NCBI GenBank assembly: GCA_037178675.1
Contig: JAYMGJ010000323.1
Coordinates: forward strand, 1-53,772
Length of the DNA: 53,772 nucleotides
Direction of reading: 5' to 3'
From: Scleroderma bovista
Taxonomy: Eukaryota > Basidiomycota > Agaricomycetes > Boletales > Sclerodermataceae
Each line of letters opens with the position of its first letter. Position 1 is the first letter of the stretch. This document shows, in pieces, positions 32,171 through 41,258 of the stretch. The notes under the pieces are model-generated. The model had not been told where the DNA came from, did no database searches, and saw only the letters and a program-made list of their open reading frames with translations. Position numbers and translations under genes: made by a program.

Positions 32171-32855
32171 CACTGCAGGCATTTCTCAATGTTTCATGAC
32201 AAAACATTGTAAAAAAATAGAAGAAAGAGATACTCTCTCATTTACAATTTTGTTAAACAAAAAAGACAAATATCATACAGAATCTTTTTTGTCTTTCTTT
32301 TGCCAAGACATGAGTTGAGATCATTTCTTATGTTAGGACTATAAAAAATTTAACCTTTTTCTTCTGCCTGTTCCTTGCAAAATAAATAATGAAAAGACAA
32401 TGTAACTTTTCTCATAACAAGTATTTCAGTATGTTTTATTAGAAATAAAGTACCATATTATTGTTGAAAACATGTTGAGAGAAAACAATAAATCTTTCTT
32501 CAAGAAACATGATTGTTCCTGGATGCTGATTGGCTGGCTAGAGTGTTATGACCAAAAATATATAGCATGTTTCCTAAACATTTATTTTTATAGAATATAA
32601 TATCTTTTGATTCAAATTTTCACTCCAGAACATTGCAAATGCTTGCTGTGAGAAAAGTTATGTTGTCTTTTCTTTATTTGTTTTGCAAGGGACAGGCAGA
32701 AGAAAAAGGTTACATTTTTTATATTCCCAACATAAGAAATGATGCTGTATGATGTTTGTCTTTTTTGTTAAACAAAATTGTAAATAAAAGAGTATCTCTT
32801 TCTTCTATTTTTTTTACAATGTTTTGTCATGAAACATTGAGAAATGCTTGCAGTG
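32171..32855. mobile_element. MITE copy 3
   Basis: 685 bp with CACTGCAGGC at the left and GCTTGCAGTG at the right, the same long inverted repeats as copy 1. No 3-bp duplication is seen (left flank TTT, right flank AAT). The Plavaka gene has lost roughly 200 codons exactly at this place. Confidence 0.85.
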
Positions 32856-33094
32856 AATGCGGCATGTTGAACGGAACATGTGTATCACAGTCATTTGAGG
32901 CTTTAGGTATGAAACTTCACTTGACAGACCACCATTGATGCTGATTGCTATTAAGGACTGCTTGCTAATGTGAACTGTGATGAGTGTGGTGATCCCAAAG
33001 AAGGCCATACATGAGACGAAACTGAACAAACAGCAAGTCATGAAGAGGAGACTGGTGAAACTGATGATGCACCTATGATGATTGATGCCCATGT
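32856..33094 (+). pseudogene. Plavaka transposase, central part 2
   Basis: Just after the MITE the frame reads GMLNGTCVSQSFEALG, a motif that in Plavaka proteins lies about 200 residues after the GIVGDL motif. An acidic stretch (DETEQTASHEEETGETDDA) follows and then DAHV, where a copia solo LTR is inserted. One TGA interrupts the acidic part. Confidence 0.7.
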
Positions 33095-33379
33095 TATAGA
33101 AAGGTGGTGGTTTGCACAGGGAAGGTCTAGCCTGAAAGAAGGGAGAAGGAGAAGCTGTAGATAACCTCAGTATGCTGGCAAGCTACTTATATATTAGTAT
33201 ATACCTGTAGGTAACTACAAGGTATTAGTAGGTAGGAATGTGGTTAGTAGGAATGTACTCACCCTCAGTAGTCTGGCAAGCTACTGAGGGAACTATGGTA
33301 CTTGGAACTCTACTCTAGTGCGATGCATGCTTATGTAAGTAGGTAAATATACCACAACAATCTGCTTATAACTTCAGCA
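33095..33379 (-). repeat. Solo copia LTR in the Plavaka gene
   Basis: 285 bp of the same LTR family as 17089 and 20690, bounded by a perfect duplication CATGT (33090-33094 and 33380-33384). Removing it joins DAHV to SLAWTP in frame, the expected Plavaka sequence. Confidence 0.9.
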
Positions 33380-34125
33380 CATGTATCATTGGCATGGACA
33401 CCCCGTACACTTTACTTTCCATTGCTTGCGTAAGTACTGACCAACCTGTCTTACTACTAGAACGTGATCGCGCAAAGAATGTAGTGGGCCTGGCAGCTGA
33501 ACTTGACTTACCACAATTCCTCGACATGCTCCATCGCTTTCTTCATCTCCAACTCAAGCCCATGGATGCTTGTGATCCAGAAGACATTCCCCTTGAGGAA
33601 TGCCCATTTTACGACAGTAGACTTTATGTCTATAATTCTGCATGCTCCATGTTTTTTTCACCCAGTGATCTGAGTGGCATTCATGGCATGCATGATGAGT
33701 ATATTCGCTCCTGCCCAATGTGGAGGAATGAAGGCCCTCGTTTGGACTGTGTATTTGTTGTAACTGACCCACAGGCAGAAGGCATGCGCAGCTTCGATGT
33801 TGTGTGTGTTCTGTGTTTTTTTTCTTTCAAGTATCTAGGGACAGAATATCCATGCGCTGTCATTCATTGGTTTGACTGTGTGGGGGATGGCCCAGACACT
33901 GACACAGGGATGTGGATTGTCCGCCCAGGCTACCGAGCACGCAATAACAAAAACATTGCTATCATCCACATTGATGCTATATATCACACTGCGCATCTCA
34001 TTCCCGTCTATTCTGCTCACAACATTAATCCAAGAGACATCAAACCTCACCATTCATATGATGTGTTCAGCTCCTTCTATGTAAATAAATTTGTTGATCA
34101 TCACGCATTCAAAATGGCTTTCTAG
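33380..34125 (+). pseudogene. Plavaka transposase, C-terminal part
   Basis: After a short intron-like gap near 33430-33461 (GTAAGT to ACTAG) the frame is open to the stop TAG at 34123. It includes DIPLEECPFYDSRLYVYNSA, SPSDLSGIHGMHDEYIRSC, VLCFFSFKYLGTEYPCAVIH, TGMWIVRPGY and IAIIHIDAIYHTAHLIPVY, ending VNKFVDHHAFKMAF. These are the conserved C-terminal blocks of Plavaka transposases and the ending is at the normal place. This is the longest intact piece of the gene (about 220 codons). Confidence 0.88.
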
Positions 34126-35712
34126 CTCAGCCCTAAGTTATGTGATACTGGTAAGCACTCACAGTCTTCTGTCTTCCGTATTCCTTCTAAAATGCATCAG
34201 AAACCCCAATCAGCAGTGTCTGTTTCATGGCAACCTGACCTTCTACAGCCACAAGCCCATATTGCGCCTATGCACCAAGTTCGTTGCTCACCTATTTCCT
34301 CACCCAGAGTTGCCACCATCCTCTTCTCGCTCAACGGTGAAGCTGCCCTATTTTATCGCATATGCCCTCCATTGCACAAACTACCTCCCTTGGTTTGTGG
34401 CCCTCATCCTCCTTCAATGACTCAAGGCACATTTTCCCATTGCATGGGGATCATCAGGCCATCGTCTCTTTGTATCTGCATTCATGTTGGCCAGCAAGGT
34501 CATCTGCGACATTCCTCTGTGTCGTCCCCTAGTACTCATGCCAGCATCAACAACATGTTCTCATTCATCCACAAGCAGCCCACTGCAAATGAGTTGATAA
34601 TGATGCATCCAGCTTCTACTTCTGTGCCCCTGTGCACTTACAAATTCATCCCTATAATCACAGTCACCAGCATCATGAATCAACAGCTTCCATCACCTCC
34701 CTTGGTCCCCCTGTCAGCATGAGCATTGCCCCGACTTTTCTGTTGACTCTGTCCTCAGTGATTTCTCAGGTGCCCATCTTGGCTGTCCTGTGTTGGGGGA
34801 CAAGATGCTTGAATCTGCATTCAACCATGGCATGCCATTGACGGCAATTTCCACCTCACCGCTGGAGAGTCTTGCAGGGAGCATACACAGTGAACGGATC
34901 ACCTCGGAAGAGTACGAATACTGCACTACCTATGATTCCATCATGGATAGTCACACCGGACCACAGAAGACCACAGTGGAAAATTCAATATTTGGGTATT
35001 GTACATCTGTTTCCTCGTCCAACTCCACGTTCTTCATCAAGAACTCTGATGGCCACAATTCTCCTCATTACTGCCCTATTTCAAGCTTCAGTATTGCCAG
35101 TTCGCATGGCCCCATAAAGGAGCATGACACTATGATTAGCGTGAGTGTGTCTACAATTTACAAGAACACTTCTGATGGCCATGTAGATGCTGGGTGGTGG
35201 CCATGTTCAACGCTGTTCTGTTGGGTCCATGATTGAAACTTTGCCCTGCGTTCATATGGAAAGGTGCAAGAACTTGCCCATGGATCCTCTGGAGCCAGTT
35301 TTCAAGCACCTCAAAGGAGACTACGAGACCCCTGACAAGTCGTGCATCATCGAAATGAAGCCGTCCATCGCTTCTGCCTCAAGCTCCTTCAAATTCGGAG
35401 ATGAATGTATGATTTGTGCAAAGCATGGCCTCTTGGAACGCCAGAGCTTGGAGAACATGTGTCAAGCACCTACAATCTCCGCCTTGCTTCTGGGTGCTAC
35501 TCCGACGAAAAAAGGGGACAAGTTCAACAGGAGAAGGTACAACTCCAAAGGGAGGAGATGCAAGTCCAACATAGAGGAGGACAAGTCCTACAGGGGAGGA
35601 GTTCAGCACCTGAGGGAAGAGGAAGAAAGACATAGGGGGTGAGGGTGTTGGCTTCAGCTTATGTGCTGCACCCTTGGACAGGCTGGGCCCTCGTATTTCA
35701 GAGGAGTGGAGT
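34126..35712. other. Unassigned stretch between the Plavaka gene and LTR-D
   Basis: Several medium open frames exist on the + strand (for example 34790-35236 and 35187-35642) with Ser/His/Pro-rich or Lys-rich translations, but none shows a domain I recognise, and splice-like GT...AG pairs are inconclusive. The left part may be the 3' end of the Plavaka transposon. Its terminal inverted repeat could not be identified. CpG is low, as elsewhere. Confidence 0.3.
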
Positions 35713-36198
35713 TGTAACGGAGGAGTAGGAGGAGGAGGAGTCAAGTTGGAGGAGGAACTTAGAGTCAGACAGAAGCAAGATGAGGACAGGGCTTTGTTGA
35801 TATTTGTACTAAGGTACGAGGAAATACACAGAGGCTTATATACTAACTGAAAGGACAGGATCCTTGTGATAAACACAAGACATGTGAAAGACAGAGTAGG
35901 AGAAACACATGAGAGGAGGAAACACATGGAAGGAGTAAACACATGGAAGGAGTAAGTAGCAACAGGGTGACAAGTAAGTGACAGGAAGGAAACAGGGTAT
36001 GTACCTGGAGGTATGACAGAAGTGGGCCAGATGGACCGGAGGAATAGAGTAGGAGTTTGGAGGTGATGTGTTGGAGTTCGTAGGAGATATGTCGGAGCAA
36101 ATAGGAGAGATGTTGGAGTTGATAGGAGAGACATCGGAGTTGGTAGGAGATGCATTGGAGCAAAGAGGAGATGTGTAGGAGTTGGCATGGATGTGACA
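35713..36198 (-). repeat. 3' LTR of Gypsy-5 (LTR-D)
   Basis: On the - strand the LTR starts TGTCACATCC at 36198 directly after a purine run (TAAGGGGGGGGATAC, 36199-36214) and probably ends CTCCGTTACA at 35713, 486 bp. TATATAAG on the - strand at 35842-35835 fits a core promoter. Repeated GGAGT/TAGGAGA units fill its right part. No second LTR-D is in the window, so the left end is approximate. Confidence 0.65.
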
Positions 36199-36338
36199 GT
36201 ATCCCCCCCTTAGGTCCTGAACCCTTGAAGGCCATAGGCAAGCCCTGAGGATGAAACGAGGAGAAGGGACAGTGACAAGCCAGAGGAGAAGTGGAATGAC
36301 AAAGGGAGGAGCATGGAGAAAAGGGGGGAGTTGCACCA

Positions 36339-39285
36339 TCAAGTGGGGAAAGGTCCGGGCTTCTCAGGATAGCGATGATGGAAGTCTTGGACCAGTTCCG
36401 ATGCATTCCCTAGCTCAGTGGCCAAAAGCCAAGAAGTTTCTTCATCAGTACCCTGATAACCAGCCCAGCGCACCAAGTAAAGTAGTTTGCAATGTCGGCG
36501 ACGGTTATCAATTTTGGAGTCTAAGATCTCCGCAATCTCATATTCCAATTCACCATCAACCTCCACCACAGACGGAGGAGGCTGGAATCGCTCTGGGATA
36601 GTGTTCGGAGTTGCTAACTCCAACTGCACAACATGGAAGACCGGATGGATGGAGTGCATGGAGTCAGGCAACTTCAGGGTAAAGGAGTGCATACCAGGTC
36701 TAGCTATAATACTGTAAGGTCCAAGATATTTCTCCGAAAGCTTCTTTGAAGGATGAGTGGAGTGGAAATATTTTGCTTTGACAAAGGCTTGATCTCCAAT
36801 TTTGAAATCTGGAGGTGGAGCTCTACAAGCATTGGCAGGGCCTTGGTAGCGCTTTTGAGCGGCGGACATTTTGGAGTGGAGGAAGGAGTGGAGTTCCGCA
36901 AGATCAGTCACATAGGAGTGAGCATGTTCTGAAGACAGCAGAGCATCAGAGTTGATGGTGATCGAGGGATGGTAGCCTTTGTTGGCAAAGAAAGGAGACA
37001 CCAGTGGTAGCGCTCGGAGCATTGTTATAAGCAAATTCCACAAGAGGGAGGAGGTCTGCCCAGTTGTCCTGTTGGTAGTTGCAATAAATGCAAAGGTACT
37101 GTTTCAGAGTTTGGTTAGCACACTCAGTCTGGCTGTCACCTTCAGGATGGTAACCAGAGGTAAAGTGCAGTCGGATGTCGAGAGCCTTTCCGAGTGAGCA
37201 GAAGAAATGGGAGACAAACTCCAGACCTCTGTCGGAGGTGACATGGGAAGGTACTCCATGCTTGGAGAAGACATGGGTGACAAAGAGTTTTGCTAACTCT
37301 GGCGAAGTAATGGTATCATGAGTTGGAATGAAAATGCCTTGCTTAGAGAGGCGGTCAATGACAATGAGGATGGAGGAGTATCCACTGGAGAGAGGAAGGT
37401 GCTCAATGAAATCCATGGATATGGAGTTCCAAGGTTGCTCTGGCACAGGGAGTTGTTGGAGGAGTCCATAGGGGCGATGACGCGGAGTCTTAGCACAAGC
37501 ACAAGTAGTACAGGAGCTCACATATTTCTTGACAAAGGAGCGGAGCTGTGGCCAAGTGTATTCACATCGGACTAACTCCAGAGTGTGATTCTGACCAAAG
37601 TGACCAGAGAGAGGGTGGTCATGCTTATATTGGAGAATTCAGAGTCGGAGGTCAGAGGAATCAGGGACATAGATGTGACCATCCAAGTGGAGGAAACCAT
37701 TGGAGTCAAGCGACCAGCAGAGCTGAGTAGGAGTTGAGCAGAAGCAATGGGATCAGAGCTGAGGGAGGAGTGAATATCCTTGCGGAGTTGCTCATGATCA
37801 AAGACCATAGCAGCTCAGAGGCATGGAGCAAGGAGTTGGGTTGCTCGGAGGGATGCAGTGAGCTGTTCCTGTGAGAAGACAGGTCGGAGATTTTGAGGAT
37901 TGACTAGAGTGAAGTCCCTATCCCCCCCCTTTTGGGTAGACATCCCATCGTCTAGTTAAAGCATCTGGTTTAGCACCAAGATGCCCAGGGCGGAAGCAGA
38001 TCAAAAGATGGAACTGCGAGAGGAACTCTGACCAATGAGCCTGGCAGCGAGTGAGGACCTTGGAGGAGGAGAAATATTCCAAGTTCTTGTGGTCTGTAAC
38101 AACATCAATCAGAGTTGTGGAGCCCTCAAGGTAATGACACCAGTGGCGGAAGGCTTCGAAGATTGTGAGGAGTTCCTTGTTGTGGGTATCATAGTTTAGC
38201 TCTGGAGGAGTCATAGTGCGGGAGTAGAATGCAACTGGTCATAGTTCACCATCGGAGCAAGTGATGGAGAGAATACCAGCAACAGCATAGTCGGAGGCAT
38301 CAGTTTCAACAGCAAGCAGAGCATCAGGGACCCAATGAGTAAGGATCAGAGCAGAGGTAAAGGCCTCCTTCAGGGAGTTGAAAGCAGAGCAACACTGATT
38401 GGAGAAATCCCAAGGAGATCCCTTGCAGGTCAAGCAGGTGAGAGGAACAACAATGTCAGAGTAATTATGAATGAAGCGATGGTAGAAGTTGGCAAATCTG
38501 AGGAAGGATTGGATGTCCTTGACTTTGCAGGGTTCTGGCCAGTCCTGGATAGCTTGGACCTTCTCTGGAGACATGGAGAGGCCCTGTGGAGAGAGGGAGT
38601 AGCCCAAGTATTCCACAGAGGTGGAGTGGAACTCGCACTTTTCAGGTTTAGCAATCAGGATCCTGGGAATAGATCAGAATGTCATCCAAATAGACTACCA
38701 CACACACATCCAGCATGTCCGCAAAAATGCTATTGATGAAGCACTGGAAAGAAGCTGGAGCATTGGTAAGTCTGAAAGGCATAACAAGCCATTCATAAGA
38801 GCCATAGCAAGTGCGGAAGGCAGTTTTCCATTCATCACCTGGAGCGATGCAGACCAAATGGTATGCATGTTGGAGATCGATCTTGGTATAGATGGTTGGG
38901 CGGCTGGGAGAATCAAGGAGGTCGGAGATGAGCGGAAGTGGATAACAATCTTTTTTGGTGATTTTATTGAGACCACAGAAGTCCACACAAAGACAGAGCG
39001 ATCCATCCTTTTTCTTGACAAAGAGGACTGGAGCAGCATGAGCAGAGGTAGTCGGACGAATGAACCCATAGCAGAGATGCTCATCTATGAAAGTGCGGAG
39101 TGCTTTGAGCTCGGTCAGAGATAAGGAGTAGATGGTTCCAAGAGGAGGAGAGGAGCCATCCTCAAGGTCAATCTTGAGATCGAAATCACAATGCGGAGGG
39201 AGTTGAGTGCTCTTGGCTTTACTAAAGACATCAGCAAAGTCATGGTATTCAGGAGGAACACTTGAGAGCCCAGGAATAGGGGTGT
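36339..39285 (-). pseudogene. Gypsy-5 pol: RT, RNase H, integrase, chromodomain
   Basis: From 39285 down, the RT N-terminus ([14 protein letters not shown]), RT with an intact YLDD near 38690, then a deletion of about 80 bp after YSQDP with loss of frame. RNase H follows (VETDASDYAVAG near 38310), with a TGA at the DGEL site near 38239, then the integrase zinc and core regions (SMDFIEHLP near 37415, EGDSQTE near 37130), a 1-bp frameshift near 36999, and the chromodomain (LYLVRWAGYQG near 36465). It stops at 36339, only about 125 bp from the polypurine tract, so this element has no antisense accessory gene. It is closest to Gypsy-1 and Gypsy-3/6 in sequence. Confidence 0.92.
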
Positions 39286-39901
39286 TGTCAAGTCTGGGTC
39301 TACTCCGGTAGGGGGTCCAGTCAAGTCCAGACAGAAGTGGACAAAGGAGGGCAGAGGGCTGGACAAGGGATTAGTCTGGCTGGAGTTGGTGACTACTTGG
39401 ATTCAACGACAAGGACAATGTGTGTTGATCCCTTGCGTAGGTTCCAGTCAAGGTGACAGAGACAGAGACAGAGACAGAGACAGGGACTGGAGTAGTGACT
39501 AAGTTGATTTTAGACTGAGGTGTACAAGGTAAACTAGAGGGTATTTATACTAAGTAGAAACTAGGGTTGAGTACTACATACGGTGACAAGTAAACAACCT
39601 AATAGCAGACAAGGGATGACCGGAGTTAGAACTAGGTCAGGTCCAGTGAAAATAGAGTCAGGTCCGGTGAAAATGCTACAAGGTCTAGGATATATCGAGT
39701 TCATGGGGAACTCATGTCAAGGCAGGGTAGATGCCGAAGTGTAGTAAGAGTGAATGGGGTATAGACCAAGGGTCATACTTAATGGAAGGTTATCTGCACG
39801 ACCGCAACCGGAGTAAGTGACTAGCGACCGGAGTTGAGCTGTAGGGCTGTGATGTGACTGGAGTAACCGGATAAGATCCGGAGTTGGACATGGTCGTAAC
39901 A
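39286..39901 (-). repeat. 3' LTR of Gypsy-6 (LTR-B)
   Basis: 616 bp, + orientation start TGTCAAGTCTGGGTC and end GGTCGTAACA, followed by the pyrimidine run that is the complement of the polypurine tract (39902-39922). Confidence 0.9.
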
Positions 39902-40010
39902 GTATCCCCCCTTTAGGGGCCAAACCCATGAGGCCCCAATGAGGCTGTTGTGTGGTCGCCTAGAAACAATGCGGAGTCTGGGGTGATTGTCTGAGTACGA
40001 AATCTGGATC

Positions 40011-40018
40011 TATAAAGA
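40011..40018 (+). promoter_or_regulatory. TATA box of the Gypsy-6 antisense gene
   Basis: TATAAAGA, 52 nt upstream of the ATG at 40063 and about 110 bp inside the LTR. Bases around it (GGATC before, TCAGACC after) are the same as in Gypsy-3. Confidence 0.62.
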
Positions 40019-40062
40019 TCAGACCGGTTTTGCCTTTACCCCCAATTTACTGCCATCTAAGA

Positions 40063-41092
40063 ATGTCTGCCACTGCCAAGTCCACCAGCCCCATCACCCC
40101 TGCTGCCACTGAGTCCAAGGATTGGACAAAGGTTTCAACACTGGAGTTACAGTCTGGTAGCGAGGACAAGTTCGACGTTCTCGATGCCAAGGCAAAGGAG
40201 CGCCGTTGTTGCAAGCAAGTGAAGAGGGAGGAGAAGCAGTGAGCGCATGAAGAGGTGGAGGCGAAAGCTCGTGAGGAGGCAGAGCGGAAAGCCAGAGAGG
40301 AGGCGGAGCACCAGGCATGCGAGCAGGCAGAGAAGGACAGGGTGGAGGTGCAGCGTAGGGCTGCAGAGGTCACTGCGAGGAAGAGGGCACTGGCACAGGA
40401 GGCGTCAAAGAAAAGAGCGAGGGAAGAGCTGGAGGCAGGTCTGAGTGGTGACCAGAGTGACAACGTCCGGTAAGTAATCTATTATTTCTCTTTGCTATTT
40501 TTATTAACCTCCTGGCAGGTGTGTCCGCTGTGCGAAGCACAAAGCCAAGTGCAAAAGGGACCTGGAGAAACCCAAGCAGTGCGCGTGTATGAAGTGCGCT
40601 GGACTTGAGGAGTGGTGTGAGTGGCCGGAGGTGGGGAACGTCGGGTCTGGGTCCAGCAGTGACAAGGGCAAGGGAAAGGCAGTCGAGACATCGCCACGAG
40701 GAGGTGAAAAGAGGAAGAAGAAGAAGAAGACGAAGGTCGTCAACAACAATGACGATGAGATCGTGGAAGTGGCAGGTCTGTCCAGGTCAAGGTCTGGTTT
40801 CAACACCAGACCTTTCCTGGAGCAGATGGACGGGTTGACAGCTGCAGTGGAGGCAATGACCAGTCAGATGGCCTGGATCGCGCACTCCATGTGGTCTGTA
40901 TCACAGTCCAATGACCACCTGAGCGCTGGCCTCAAGACCTTTCTTGAGGAGTGCCGTTTCTTCACGGTGCCTTGGGACGAAGATGAGGAGTCGGAGGACA
41001 GCAAGCTGGAGGTCAACCCGGAGGAGGTCGAACAGGAGGTCCAGGGGCTCCAAGAGGAGCAAGAGAACCCTGGCGGCACTGTGCCAGAGTAA
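40063..41092 (+). pseudogene. Antisense accessory gene of Gypsy-6: coiled-coil plus Zn2Cys6-like protein (best copy)
   Basis: ATG at 40063 opens MSATAKSTSPITPAATESK. Exon 1 (40063-40469) carries DWTKVSTLELQSGSEDKFD and a Glu/Ala/Arg coiled coil, with one TGA at 40240-40242 where CGA is likely. After a 49-nt intron, exon 2 (40519-41092) joins in phase and encodes cysteines spaced C-X2-C-X6-C-X11-C-X2-C-X6-C (CVRCAKHKAKCKR then CACMKCAGLEEWC), the spacing of a fungal Zn2Cys6 binuclear cluster. A Lys-rich stretch GEKRKKKKKTK, a second helical segment (FLEQMDGLTAAVEAMT) and an acidic end (stop TAA 41090) follow. Total about 326 codons. Its stop lies 166 bp from the convergent pol stop. It is intact but for one CpG-type nonsense change. 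Role unknown: DNA binding is inferred from the cluster. Confidence 0.8.
40470..40518 (+). other. Intron of the Gypsy-6 antisense gene
   Basis: Donor GTAAGT, a branch-like TTAAC, acceptor GGCAG, 49 nt, phase 2. Splicing joins CG to G to give Arg and brings the cysteine cluster into frame with the coiled coil. Length and signals are typical of basidiomycete introns. Confidence 0.75.
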
Positions 41093-41258
41093 GTGGTCCA
41101 GTCCAGCTCCTTGTAAATAGAAAATGTAAATTAGTTTTATTTTTTATAAGAAAAGTGGACTGGAATTGAGAGTGAGTGATATTATTTGAGACAGAGTGAG
41201 ACAGATAGGAGAAACAGATAAAGGAAACAGATAAGAGAAACAGAGAGTGAGAGTATTG

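Noticed and set aside
32756..32938. Open frame through the MITE end into Plavaka sequence (and 6673-6720 in Gypsy-2) as a possible new start of a chimeric protein.
   Set aside because: The frame arises because the inverted repeat happens to be open. No promoter or conserved start supports use of these Met codons, although such a start in Gypsy-2 cannot be excluded.
33394..34125. Treating the 243-codon open frame as an intact stand-alone gene.
   Set aside because: It matches only the C-terminal blocks of Plavaka transposases. The upstream part is present but broken, so it is the tail of a larger pseudogene.
40047..40463. - strand open frames opposite the antisense gene, rich in Ser/Ala/Leu.
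   Set aside because: They mirror the Glu/Lys/Ala coiled coil on the + strand. The + strand has the TATA box, ATG, intron and cysteine cluster.
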